From: an uncultured Bacilli bacterium
Lineage (GTDB): Bacteria; Bacillota_I; Bacilli_A; RF39; UBA660
Reading direction: 5' to 3'
Length of the DNA: 64,000 bases
NCBI GenBank assembly: GCA_934096315.1
Contig: CAKOLT010000003.1
Coordinates: 9,085-73,084 of the forward strand
Shown here: positions 28,476-36,735 of the stretch, one piece after another
Layout: the number at the start of each line of letters is the position of its first letter
Position numbering within the stretch: the stretch's first letter is position 1
The notes under the pieces: model-generated
The model's database searches: none
What the model was told of the DNA's origin: nothing
The model's input: only the letters and a program-made list of their open reading frames with translations
Program-made: the position numbers and the translations under genes

Positions 28476-28904
28476 TTTGTATTTTTTATTCATTTCTCTT
28501 TCTACATCTCTTTGTTTAATTGTCTCTCTCTTATCATAAGTTTTTTTCCCTTTACAAAGTCCAAGAGATATCTTGGCTTTATTTTTTTGGAAATAAACTT
28601 TTAAGGGAATTAGAGTATAGCCTTCAAGAGTGATTAAATTATTTAATTTATTAATTTCTTTTTTATGCATAAGTAGTTTTCTTGTTCTGGTTTCTTCATG
28701 GTTAAATCTATTTCCCTCTTTGTATGCAGATATGTGCATATTAATTAAGTATAATTCTCCATTTCTAATAATTGCATAACTATCTTTAATATTTGCTTTG
28801 CCTTCTCTAATTGATTTTACTTCTGTTCCTGTTAGAACAATTCCTACTTCATAAACGTCTGAAATAGTATAATCAAAGTTTGCTTTTCTGTTTAGAATTT
28901 CCAT
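28467..28904 (-). CDS. smpB: SsrA-binding protein SmpB
   Basis: A 145-residue tmRNA partner for rescue of stalled ribosomes. NRKANFDYTISDVYEVGIVL, then GTEVKSIREGKANIKDSYA, the LINMHISAYKEGN strand and the basic tail KRETIKQRDVEREMNKKYK are diagnostic. It lies between the capA-like gene and the PBP gene in the rnr-smpB order common in Firmicutes, with rnr 1.3 kb upstream. The tmRNA gene (ssrA), often nearby, is not found in this window. Confidence 0.97.
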   Translation of the reverse strand: MEILNRKANFDYTISDVYEVGIVLTGTEVKSIREGKANIKDSYAIIRNGELYLINMHISAYKEGNRFNHEETRTRKLLMHKKEINKLNNLITLEGYTLIPLKVYFQKNKAKISLGLCKGKKTYDKRETIKQRDVEREMNKKYKLR

Positions 28905-28919
28905 AATGCACCTCTCTAT

Positions 28920-30221
28920 CTATGCAGGATCTTTTACAATAATGCTATCATCTAAGTTAGTTACTACCTTTTTGTAGTGGTTAAATACTTCCTTATAATT
29001 AGGTAAGTATTTTGAAATATCTGGGTTACTAAATGGTACAACTTTGAAATTATTGTAATTATACCCATTATGATAAGTGAAAATTAACTGATTTTCTGTG
29101 CTTTCTACTTTTAAACTAGAACCGTTTTTATCTACTGTTTTAGTAATTTTTGCACTGCCTAATAGCCCAACCATTTTATTATAATAATCACTAATTTCTT
29201 GGGCTGATATAAAGTTTCCTAGTGAATAGTATACAAGGGTATCATTAATATAGGTAACTGGCATAATTACATGGGGATGAGCTCCGATTATTATGTCTAC
29301 TCCGAGAGATGATAAGTAATTTGCCATGTCTTTTTGATATTCTGTTGGTACATGGGTATATTCAACTCCCCAGTGCATGGCTACTATTAATAAGTCTACT
29401 TTATCTCTTACTTTTTCTATATCTTCTTTTACTGTTTCTTTATATGCTTGATACTTTTTATCATATTCTGGATTTGATACATTGTCAATGTCAGTTGGCC
29501 AAACATTAACTAAATATTCTTTACCTGTGGGAACACTTATACCATTTGTACCATAGGTATAACTAAGCATTGTATAAGTTATATTATTTTTCTTCATTAT
29601 TTTTACTTTGTTTCTTTCTTCATTACTTGTGTAACTTCCTGCATAAAGAACATCATTTGTGTTAGACCAATAATTACAAGAGTTTTCTATACTTTTTCCG
29701 TTAGTGGAATAATATCTATCCATGGTATGGTTTGATGCTAAACTTACAAGGTTAAATCCTGCATCAATCATTGCGTCTCCAGCTTCATATGGGGATAGAA
29801 ATTGAGGATAACTTGATAAGCCTAATTCTGCTCCCCCGAGAATGGTTTCTTGGTTATAATAAGCAAGGTCATAATTACTTACAATATCTTTAATATAACT
29901 AACCATTGGTTTAAAATCATATCCATTATTTCCAGCATTTTTTCTAGCTTCATTGTATACTCCATTATGAATTAGATGGTCTCCGACCATGGCAAGGGTT
30001 AGTTCATATACTTTAGTTTTATCTTTTTTAGGGTTATTTTTAGTTTCTGCTATTTTGTCATCGGGTTTACTATTTTTAGAATCGTCATTAGTAATTAAAC
30101 TGATTCCATATATAATACCAATTACAAGGAAAGAAATAATTAATAAGAATATAATTAAATTTCCTACTTTTAATTTTTTCTTTACGTTTTTCTTGGTTTT
30201 TTTCTTTTTGTTATTTCTCAT
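28920..30221 (-). CDS. CapA/PgsA-family metallophosphatase-like protein
   Basis: A 433-residue protein with a basic N-terminus and one membrane anchor (about 20-43, VGNLIIFLLIISFLVIGIIY). A CapA domain follows: LTLAMVGDHLIHNGVY (metal Asp/His), LASNHTMDRY (Asn-His), AMHWGVEYTHVPTEYQ and IIGAHPHVIMPV. It is extracytoplasmic. CapA proteins are linked to poly-gamma-glutamate capsule in Bacillus, but CapB/CapC partners are absent here and many homologues have no proven role, so a capsule function should not be assumed. It sits between rnr (11-nt overlap) and smpB. Confidence 0.85.
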   Translation of the reverse strand: MRNNKKKKTKKNVKKKLKVGNLIIFLLIISFLVIGIIYGISLITNDDSKNSKPDDKIAETKNNPKKDKTKVYELTLAMVGDHLIHNGVYNEARKNAGNNGYDFKPMVSYIKDIVSNYDLAYYNQETILGGAELGLSSYPQFLSPYEAGDAMIDAGFNLVSLASNHTMDRYYSTNGKSIENSCNYWSNTNDVLYAGSYTSNEERNKVKIMKKNNITYTMLSYTYGTNGISVPTGKEYLVNVWPTDIDNVSNPEYDKKYQAYKETVKEDIEKVRDKVDLLIVAMHWGVEYTHVPTEYQKDMANYLSSLGVDIIIGAHPHVIMPVTYINDTLVYYSLGNFISAQEISDYYNKMVGLLGSAKITKTVDKNGSSLKVESTENQLIFTYHNGYNYNNFKVVPFSNPDISKYLPNYKEVFNHYKKVVTNLDDSIIVKDPA

Positions 30222-32316
30222 TTTTTACCTCTCTACCATCATAAATAATAAAATCAATCATACTTGTTTCTTTACTCGCTTTTATTACTTTTACTTTTAG
30301 GGAATCACCATATGAGAATTTATTATTTTTCTTTCTTCCTATTAAGCTCATGGTGTTTTCATCATATATATAATAGTCTTTAGGAAGGTCTTCGGTTCTT
30401 ATAAGTCCTTCTACAGTGTTTGCTAATTCTACGAATAGTCCGAATTGAGTTACACCGCTAATTACAGCATTATAAACTTCCCCAATATGGTCTTCCATGT
30501 ATTCTGCTTTTTTCATTTTGTCAACATCTCTTTCGCAGTCTATTGAATCCTGCTCCCTTTTACTTGTCATATTTGAAATTTCTTCTAGGTTATTCTCCCA
30601 ATAGGTAATTACTTCTTCGCTATAGTTCTCAGTATAATCCTTGATTAATCTATGTAAAGTTAAATCTGGGTATCTTCTTATTGGAGATGTAAAATGAGAA
30701 TATGTTTTACTGCCTAATCCAAAATGTCCAATATTTATATTGCTGTATTTTGCTTTTGCCATGGATCTTATTACCAAAGTTGTAAAAACGTCTCCGAAAT
30801 CTTTATTTTTTAATGCAGTTAATAATTTTTGGTAATCATATGGTCGTATTTTTTCACTATTTGCTTTAAAGTTAATTCCTTTAAGAGCAAGAATACTTCT
30901 CAAAACGTTAAGTTTCTCCATTGTAGGTACATCATGTACTCTGTAAATACATGGAAGTTGCATATCCGTAATATAACTACTTACTGTTTCATTGGCTACG
31001 ATCATAAAGTTTTCTATTAGTTTTTCTCCAGTTTTCTGCTCTCTTAATTTTATTTCTACTGGATGGCATTTTTCGTCTACGATAATTTTAGCCTCTGGTT
31101 TATCAAAGTCTAAATAACCTCGAGAAATCATTTTCTTTCTAAGTATGTTTGATAATTCATTCATAGTTTTTAAGTCTTCTACAAATGGTTTATAGTCTTC
31201 GTGTACAATTCCTTTTTCTAGAATGTCATTTACTTTATTATATGTCATTTGGATATTACTTTTAATTACAGATTTATATATTTCTCTATTTACTACATTA
31301 CCATTTGTATCTATTTCCATTGTACATGATAAAGCAAGTCTATCTACTTTAGGGTTAAGTGAACATATTCCATTTGATAATTTATGGGGAAGCATTGGTA
31401 CTACTCTATCTACTAAATAGACACTTGTACCACGAAAATATGCTTCTTTATCTATTTCACTACCTTTTTTAACATAATGGGAAACGTCTGCGATATGGAC
31501 TCCGAGAATGTAATTGCCGTTTTTTAATTTTTCAATTGAAACAGCGTCATCTATATCTTTTGTATCATCACCATCTATAGTAAAAATTACTTTATCTCTT
31601 AAATCTTTTCTGCCCTTCATATCCTTTTCGTCTACTTTATCAGGGATGTCTTCTAATTCTTGTAATACTTCTTTAGGGAAATATGGCCTAAAGTCATATT
31701 CATACACAAAAGATAATATATCAACTCCAACATCGTTTTTGTGGCCAATTACTTCAATAATACTTCCTTCGTAGTTATTGCTTGGATTTCTTTTTATAAC
31801 TACTTTTGAGCCTTCAACAACGTTATTAACTTTTCCTCCGGTTATTAATATATTTCCGTATTTTCTGTTATCACATTTAGCATAACATTTATTATTTTCA
31901 TAGAATATTTGTCCAATAATTCTTTTTTCATCTTTTCTAATTATTCTAACTACTCTTCCTTCGTTACGGTATAGATTAGTCATCTCTATTAGAACAATGT
32001 CATCATTACCAGCACCGTTAATATTACTCTCACTAATATATACGTCATTGTTTCTTCCTTCTACTGTTACAAAGCCATAACCTTTAGGATTGATAATCAT
32101 ATGTCCTTGTAAAAAGTGTGTATTTTCTAACAATATATATTTTTTCTTTTTTTCACTATAGTAAACTAACCCTTCTTTTATAAGATCTGTTAAACATTTT
32201 TGAAGTGATTCTAACTCACTAATTTCTGTAAGTCCAAGTTTATCATTAATTTCTATTAAAGTTAAGCTTGGGTTATTTTTATCATTTAATACTTGTAAAA
32301 TTTTTTCTTTCATCAC
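30211..32316 (-). CDS. rnr: Ribonuclease R
   Basis: A 701-residue processive 3'-5' exoribonuclease of the RNB family. It has an N-terminal winged-helix region, two cold-shock domains (GHMIINPKGYGFVTVEG), and the RNB catalytic core with the metal-binding Asp cluster GDDTKDIDDAVSI followed by GVHIADVSHYV. LGSKTYSHFTSPIRRYPDL marks the RNA channel. A C-terminal S1 domain (GEVYNAVISGVTQFGLFVEL) and a short charged tail follow. It works on structured RNA and with SmpB/tmRNA in clearing stalled messages, which fits the local gene order. Confidence 0.96.
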   Translation of the reverse strand: MMKEKILQVLNDKNNPSLTLIEINDKLGLTEISELESLQKCLTDLIKEGLVYYSEKKKKYILLENTHFLQGHMIINPKGYGFVTVEGRNNDVYISESNINGAGNDDIVLIEMTNLYRNEGRVVRIIRKDEKRIIGQIFYENNKCYAKCDNRKYGNILITGGKVNNVVEGSKVVIKRNPSNNYEGSIIEVIGHKNDVGVDILSFVYEYDFRPYFPKEVLQELEDIPDKVDEKDMKGRKDLRDKVIFTIDGDDTKDIDDAVSIEKLKNGNYILGVHIADVSHYVKKGSEIDKEAYFRGTSVYLVDRVVPMLPHKLSNGICSLNPKVDRLALSCTMEIDTNGNVVNREIYKSVIKSNIQMTYNKVNDILEKGIVHEDYKPFVEDLKTMNELSNILRKKMISRGYLDFDKPEAKIIVDEKCHPVEIKLREQKTGEKLIENFMIVANETVSSYITDMQLPCIYRVHDVPTMEKLNVLRSILALKGINFKANSEKIRPYDYQKLLTALKNKDFGDVFTTLVIRSMAKAKYSNINIGHFGLGSKTYSHFTSPIRRYPDLTLHRLIKDYTENYSEEVITYWENNLEEISNMTSKREQDSIDCERDVDKMKKAEYMEDHIGEVYNAVISGVTQFGLFVELANTVEGLIRTEDLPKDYYIYDENTMSLIGRKKNNKFSYGDSLKVKVIKASKETSMIDFIIYDGREVKNEK

Positions 32317-32333
32317 ATTAGCAACTCCTATCT

Positions 32334-32357
32334 AAAAAGGCTTAATTAATAAGCCTT
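32334..32357 (-). terminator. Terminator after secG
   Basis: Stem AAGGCTTA / TAAGCCTT with a short loop, followed by TTTTT on the minus strand, between secG and rnr. Confidence 0.75.
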
Positions 32358-32571
32358 ACATAAATGAAATAAACATACATAGGACAAAGAATAAAAGTCC
32401 TAATATAAATGTAGCTCTACTAATAAATAGTTCTGCTCCTCTTTCTTTACGATTAGAAAATAATTCTGAATCGCTAGTTGTCTCTATTATACTAGCAGAT
32501 GCAGCTTTACCACTTTGAAGTAAAACTATTGCTATTAATAAAATTGATATAATTACTACTATTGTTTCCAT
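32356..32571 (-). CDS. secG: Protein translocase subunit SecG
   Basis: A 71-residue protein from the ATG at 32571 (METIVVIISILLIA), chosen because AGGAGG lies 8 nt upstream. It has two membrane helices (about 2-20 and 52-70) joined by a loop with the family signature IVLLQSGKAAS. SecG is the small, non-essential SecYEG subunit. In Firmicutes it is commonly next to rnr and smpB, as here. Confidence 0.9.
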   Translation of the reverse strand: METIVVIISILLIAIVLLQSGKAASASIIETTSDSELFSNRKERGAELFISRATFILGLLFFVLCMFISFM

Positions 32572-32591
32572 ATTCTCTTCCTCCTGAAAAT

Positions 32592-32620
32592 ATTTTAACA
32601 CATCTTGACTTTATAATCAA
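32592..32620 (-). promoter_or_regulatory. Promoter of secG
   Basis: TTGATT (32615-32620) and TAAAAT (32592-32597), 17 nt apart on the minus strand, 20 nt before the secG start. Confidence 0.5.
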
Positions 32621-32787
32621 TAGTCTATAGAACAAAAGTTTTTAAAAATTTAATATATGTCCTAATCTTTCACGTATTTTTCATTTGTTTAATACTTCTT
32701 TTTCACATCGATGATTTATTATTTACTTGTAGGGCGGTTTTGGGCTATTGTATAACCAGCAATTACTACGCTTCTACACAATAATAT
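32621..32787. other. Intergenic stretch without a recognisable gene
   Basis: Six-frame reading shows only short, stop-interrupted frames and no tRNA or tmRNA fold. With the next items it makes up a 900-nt gene-poor region between secG and the SASP gene. Confidence 0.5.
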
Positions 32788-32873
32788 GGACAGTTTAGTT
32801 AACCATTTACCCCTAAACATAATAAAAGTTATATTGTATTCCCTACTCCTTTAATACATATGCTAAACTGTCC
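32788..32873. repeat. 86-nt element bounded by 11-bp inverted repeats
   Basis: GGACAGTTTAG at 32788-32798 is repeated in inverse orientation at 32863-32873 (CTAAACTGTCC), enclosing 64 nt of AT-rich sequence with no ORF. It could be a small structured RNA, a MITE-like relic, or the end of the mobile sequence that brought the neighbouring nuclease pseudogene. Confidence 0.45.
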
Positions 32874-32915
32874 TAACTTATTTTTCCATTTCTTTTACAT
32901 TTGAGGCATTTAAAT

Positions 32916-33281
32916 TTAGTGCTTAGATGTTTTTAATACTTTATTTACTATTTCTTGATATAAATGGTAATTTTTCATATCTGTGTAATTAACACAATGA
33001 TTAGAGATATAATAAAAAATAGCATATAAGTATTTTTCGTTTCTGTATCTTTTATAATCTGTGTAGCCATCTTTGTTAACGTCTCAGTTTATAAAAGTAT
33101 TACAATTGATTTTAAGAACTATATCACATATTAGCTTATCATCCTTTAGGAATTCTTTAATTAACTCTGAGTTGTGTATTTCTACAGTGTAATTATAATC
33201 AAAATCTATCCCTAAAAGAACACATAAAATATTAGCTAAAATCTTAGGTTCCTCATGATAGCGAGTAAAAATAAATAAGTA
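32916..33281 (-). pseudogene. Rpn/PD-(D/E)XK transposase-like nuclease remnant with nonsense codon
   Basis: The minus frame from 33281 to 32916 reads through 121 codons except for one TGA at 33084-33086. Before it comes IFTRYHEEPKILANILCVLL ... KLICDIVLKINCNTFIN; after it DVNKDGYTDYKRYRNEKYLY and DMKNYHLYQEIVNKVL. This matches the N-terminal half of Rpn-type nucleases: 'EIHNSELI', the Asp in 'DIVLKI', then an acidic residue (usually E-x-Q/N) just after the stop. The TGA is one base from TTA (Leu), the residue type expected there. No start codon, and the C-terminal half is missing. A decayed mobile-type nuclease. Confidence 0.6.
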
Positions 33282-33392
33282 TTAGAAAATGAAAGATTAA
33301 TGGAATATATTGCCTATTGTTATATTAGTTATTCTAAATGTAGGGATTTTATATAGAAAAAGAATAATTAAGTTAGGCAATAAAGTTAGTAT

Positions 33393-33413
33393 ACGGAACT
33401 TTGTTCCGTTTTT
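33393..33413 (+). terminator. Plus-strand hairpin with T run, no gene upstream
   Basis: Perfect 7-bp stem ACGGAAC / GTTCCGT with a TTT loop followed by TTTTT on the plus strand. No plus-strand gene ends before it, so it either ends an unrecognised short RNA or is a relic. Confidence 0.55.
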
Positions 33414-33464
33414 AAATACATAAATTTAATACTGGTTTTAGTTTTGGACTCCAGAATGGATACG

Positions 33465-33492
33465 AAAAAAGACCACTGTTAAGCAGTAGTCT
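33465..33492 (-). terminator. Terminator of the SASP gene
   Basis: A 9-bp stem (AGACTACTG / CAGTGGTCT, one G-T pair) with a 5-nt loop followed by TTTTT on the minus strand, 28 nt after the SASP stop. Confidence 0.9.
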
Positions 33493-33519
33493 GGAAGAAT
33501 AGTATCCTATTCTAAAAAT

Positions 33520-33720
33520 TTATTTGTTAGATCCACTAATTTGATTTTGTCCTAAACGCACTAATCTTTTAGTTATTTCTCCACCAACTGAACCATTAGC
33601 TCTGCTAGTAGCATCTGGACCAAGATTTACACCAAATTCGTTAGCTATTTCATATTTCATTCTTTCGATAGCTTGCTTTGCACCAGGAACTGTTAATTTA
33701 CTATTATTTGTGTTATTCAT
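33520..33720 (-). CDS. Alpha/beta-type small acid-soluble spore protein
   Basis: A 66-residue [24 protein letters not shown] contains the GPR protease site (E-I-A / E-F-G), and [19 protein letters not shown] is the second conserved DNA-binding block. These proteins coat spore DNA, protect it from UV and heat, and are degraded at germination to feed the cell. AGGAGGTGA precedes the ATG at 33720, and a strong terminator follows. The presence of this gene is the best single evidence that the organism makes endospores. Forespore (sigma-G) expression is expected and a matching promoter is visible. Confidence 0.97.
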   Translation of the reverse strand: MNNTNNSKLTVPGAKQAIERMKYEIANEFGVNLGPDATSRANGSVGGEITKRLVRLGQNQISGSNK

Positions 33721-33741
33721 TTAACTCACCTCCTACAAACA

Positions 33742-33770
33742 TAGGATGTGTTTTTTATTAATTTTCATAC
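33742..33770 (-). promoter_or_regulatory. Possible sigma-G promoter of the SASP gene
   Basis: CATCCTA (33742-33748) matches the forespore -10 pattern CATnnTA. GTATG (33766-33770) lies 17 nt upstream as the -35. It sits 22 nt before the SASP start codon. Confidence 0.5.
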
Positions 33771-33793
33771 TATATTTGTAGTGGTAATTTTTG

Positions 33794-34969
33794 CTAAATG
33801 TTTATATCTAGATAATTTTTATTAATTGTTATTTTTTTTGTATTGTTAATAGCTTCTTCTACTAGAAGTTTATAATCTAATTTTTCTTCTTCAAAGAGTA
33901 CTTTATCTTCTTTTGGATTTATTACTGGATGTTTAGGTAAAAATATGGTACAACAATCTTCGTATGGTAAAATACTTGTATCATAAGTTCCAATTTTTTT
34001 TGCTATATCTATAATTTCTAATTTATCATAACACGCAAGTGGTCTTATTACGGGAATATCTACAACTCGATTTATAACATTCATGCTAGTTAGAGTTTGA
34101 CTTGCGACTTGTCCAATAGATTCACCATTTACTAGGATAAGAGCATTTCTTTTATCCATTATTTTTTTGCTTATTCTATACATCATTCTTCTCATGATGG
34201 TTATCATATAATTAGGATCACAGTTTTTATATATTTCTTCTTGAATATGGGTAAAATTAACGACATGTAATATAATATTTCCTTGATAACCTGCTAATTT
34301 AGAGGTTAATTTTTTTACTTTGTTTAATGCTTGCTCACTTGTATGTGGTGGTGACTCAAAGTAAATACATTCTAGTTTTACTCCTCTTTTCATAGCGAGG
34401 TATCCTGCTACTGGAGAATCAATTCCTCCAGAGAGCATTAGTAAACCTTTACCTGCAACACCAAGTGGATAACCACCACTACCCATTACCTCTTTATCAT
34501 AAATATAGGTATAATTATCTCTGATTTCTATTTTTAATATAAAATCAGGAGTATGGATATTAACTTTTTTACCTTCAATATTTTTTAAAATTAACCATCC
34601 AATTAAATTATTAAATTCCATACTAGGAATAGGAAATTCTTTATAACTTCTTTTTGTTTCAACTTTAAATGTTGCAAAATCGTTTTTTTGGCATACTTCT
34701 AATGCCAATTTTTTGATTTCTTCAATATTAGTATTAACTTTATAGACGATAGCTATACTATGGATACCAAAAACTTTTTTTAGCATTTCTACTATTTTTT
34801 CTATATCTTCATCTGTTTCAATAAACATTCTTACTCTATTTTTGCTTATTTTTACATTGAATCCTTCTAAAAGATTTTTTATGTTTTCGTATAATAGATT
34901 AATAAATAGATTTCTATTGCCATCTTTTGTAGTTAATTCTCCGTATTTAATTAATATAACTTTATTCAT
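33794..34969 (-). CDS. thiI: tRNA 4-thiouridine synthase ThiI
   Basis: A 391-residue sulfurtransferase that adenylates U8 of tRNA and inserts sulfur supplied by a cysteine desulfurase. An N-terminal ferredoxin-like region and a THUMP domain (about 60-165) precede the PP-loop LMLSGGIDSPVAGYLAMKRG and the C-terminal AANH domain with Cys residues (SILPYEDCCTIF). No rhodanese domain, as in Bacillus ThiI, so catalysis must use the desulfurase-bound persulfide directly. A NifS-type desulfurase lies at 46164-47288. The gene overlaps uvrC by 8 nt. Confidence 0.95.
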   Translation of the reverse strand: MNKVILIKYGELTTKDGNRNLFINLLYENIKNLLEGFNVKISKNRVRMFIETDEDIEKIVEMLKKVFGIHSIAIVYKVNTNIEEIKKLALEVCQKNDFATFKVETKRSYKEFPIPSMEFNNLIGWLILKNIEGKKVNIHTPDFILKIEIRDNYTYIYDKEVMGSGGYPLGVAGKGLLMLSGGIDSPVAGYLAMKRGVKLECIYFESPPHTSEQALNKVKKLTSKLAGYQGNIILHVVNFTHIQEEIYKNCDPNYMITIMRRMMYRISKKIMDKRNALILVNGESIGQVASQTLTSMNVINRVVDIPVIRPLACYDKLEIIDIAKKIGTYDTSILPYEDCCTIFLPKHPVINPKEDKVLFEEEKLDYKLLVEEAINNTKKITINKNYLDINI

Positions 34970-36731
34970 TGTTTTCCTCCTTAATGCTTTCCATAAATGT
35001 GTCTACCATATTTTTAGGAATTATTTCCATAAGTTCTTCTCTACTAGCTTCTTTTATTTTATTTATGGTTTTAAATTTTTTTAATAGTTTTGTTTTTCTA
35101 ACTTCCCCAATACCGGGAGTATTATCTAAAATACTTCCAAGAGATGATTTACTTCTGATATTGCGATGATAACTGATAGTATAGTTATGTACTTCGTCTT
35201 GCATTCTTGTAAGAAGTAAAAATAGATCACTTCCCTTATCAATTTTTATTTCTCTAATTGGATTATCTCCGAGTAGTGTATTTGTGTTGTGTTTATCATC
35301 TTTTTTAAGACCACATACGGGAATATTCATTTTGAGTTCTTCTAAAACTTTTCTAGCAACATTAATCTGTCCAATACCACCATCAACAATTATTAAATCT
35401 GGGGGATCTAAATGGTCTTTTAATACACGAAAATATCTACGATAGATGACTTCTTGCATTGTAAAGTAGTCATCATTTTTGTCATTAGTTATTTTGTACT
35501 TACGATATTCATTTTTACATGGTTTACCATCAATAAAAACTACCATTCCGGAAACGTTGAAACTACCAAATAAATTAGAATTATCAAACAATTCTATTCT
35601 ACTTAATTTTGGAAGATTAAGTAATTTTTTTAGTGTGTTCATTCCCTCAATTCTTTTTGTATCATCCTTTTTGATTATTGATATTTGTTCGTTAAAGTAA
35701 TTTTCGGCATTTGTTTTTGCTAGCTTAAGGATATTTTTTTTCATTCCTTTTTTAGGCACCAAAAAATTTATACCAAGTGCTTCTTTATATAAAGAAACAT
35801 CTATAATATCAGATATGAATACTTCTTTTGGAGGCAGATGTTTACTGTAAAAGTCTGTGATATAACCTCCGACTTCTTCGGAAATGGTGTCCACTAGAGG
35901 GAATATTATATTCTTACTGTCAAGAAGTTTTCCTCCCCTTATAAATAGAATACTTATGGAAATGTAATTTCCATCTGAATAATGGTTTATGACATCAATA
36001 TCATAGTTTGCATCTAATTCTACTTTTTGTTTTTCTAAAGTGATATTTATATATTCTAACATTTCTTTGTACTCTAATGCTTTTTCAAAATACATTTTGT
36101 CTGATGATTCTTTCATTTTCTCTTTTAATTTATCTGTTATAATTGTGTCATTTCCATTAAAAAAAGATATTATGTCATCTTTCATTTTTTTAATTACTTC
36201 ATCGTCTATTTTATTATTACAGTAGCCTAAGCATTGTCCAATATGATAATACAAGCATTCTTTTTTACCATAGGTTTTGCATTTACGAAGGGGATATATT
36301 CTGTTTATTATTTCTACTACTTTTCGGGCTGCACTAACATTTGGATATGGACCATATAATCTTCGGTTTTTACTTTTTTTTATGTGAGGATTTCTAACTA
36401 TTAATAATCTTGGTACTTTATCATTTGTAAGTTCTATATAAGGATATGTTTTGTCATCACGAAGTAAGATGTTATATTTGGGATTATATTTTTTTATTAA
36501 GTTTATTTCTAAAAGAAGTGCCTCAAGTTCTGATGATGTTAATATGTATTCAAAATCATATATATCATTTACAAGCATCATTGTTTTACCTGTATGACTA
36601 CTGTGAAAATATGAGGTTAATCTGTTTTTTAAATTTTTACTTTTACCAACATATATAATGTAGCCATTTATATCTTTCATTAAATAGCAACCTGGGGTAT
36701 GTGGAACAAGGGCAAGTTTTTCCTTTATCAT
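34962..36731 (-). CDS. uvrC: UvrABC excinuclease subunit C
   Basis: A 589-residue repair nuclease making both incisions around bulky lesions with UvrAB. The GIY-YIG domain is at about 10-95 (GCYLMKDINGYIIYVGKSKN), the Cys-containing segment ECLYYHIGQCLGYC at about 160, and a UVR motif near 200-235. The RNase H-like C-terminal nuclease shows IELFDNSNLFG, then DLIIVDGGIGQIN, then a helix-hairpin-helix tail (LDNTPGIGEVRKTKLLKKF). All parts are present at normal length. It is co-transcribed with thiI and preceded by the repeat protein gene. Confidence 0.97.
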   Translation of the reverse strand: MIKEKLALVPHTPGCYLMKDINGYIIYVGKSKNLKNRLTSYFHSSHTGKTMMLVNDIYDFEYILTSSELEALLLEINLIKKYNPKYNILLRDDKTYPYIELTNDKVPRLLIVRNPHIKKSKNRRLYGPYPNVSAARKVVEIINRIYPLRKCKTYGKKECLYYHIGQCLGYCNNKIDDEVIKKMKDDIISFFNGNDTIITDKLKEKMKESSDKMYFEKALEYKEMLEYINITLEKQKVELDANYDIDVINHYSDGNYISISILFIRGGKLLDSKNIIFPLVDTISEEVGGYITDFYSKHLPPKEVFISDIIDVSLYKEALGINFLVPKKGMKKNILKLAKTNAENYFNEQISIIKKDDTKRIEGMNTLKKLLNLPKLSRIELFDNSNLFGSFNVSGMVVFIDGKPCKNEYRKYKITNDKNDDYFTMQEVIYRRYFRVLKDHLDPPDLIIVDGGIGQINVARKVLEELKMNIPVCGLKKDDKHNTNTLLGDNPIREIKIDKGSDLFLLLTRMQDEVHNYTISYHRNIRSKSSLGSILDNTPGIGEVRKTKLLKKFKTINKIKEASREELMEIIPKNMVDTFMESIKEENNE

Positions 36732-36735
36732 AATA

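Noticed and set aside
28920..30221. Poly-gamma-glutamate capsule locus
   Set aside because: Only a CapA-like protein is present. No CapB/CapC synthase genes adjoin it, so a capsule role cannot be claimed.
32640..32740. Short frame with a 'RERLGH'-like string suggesting a tyrosine recombinase end
   Set aside because: Several stops, no catalytic Arg/His/Tyr set and no upstream domain; a chance match in AT-rich DNA.
33084..33086. In-frame TGA read as Trp (Mollicutes code)
   Set aside because: TGG is used for Trp in conserved genes (for example SMC VRWVLG), and real genes such as the ABC ATPase end at TGA. The residue expected at this place is Leu, not Trp.
32602..33519. tmRNA (ssrA) gene near smpB/secG
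   Set aside because: No GG..GUUC-type acceptor/T-arm ends and no tag-peptide frame were found in either strand of the gap.
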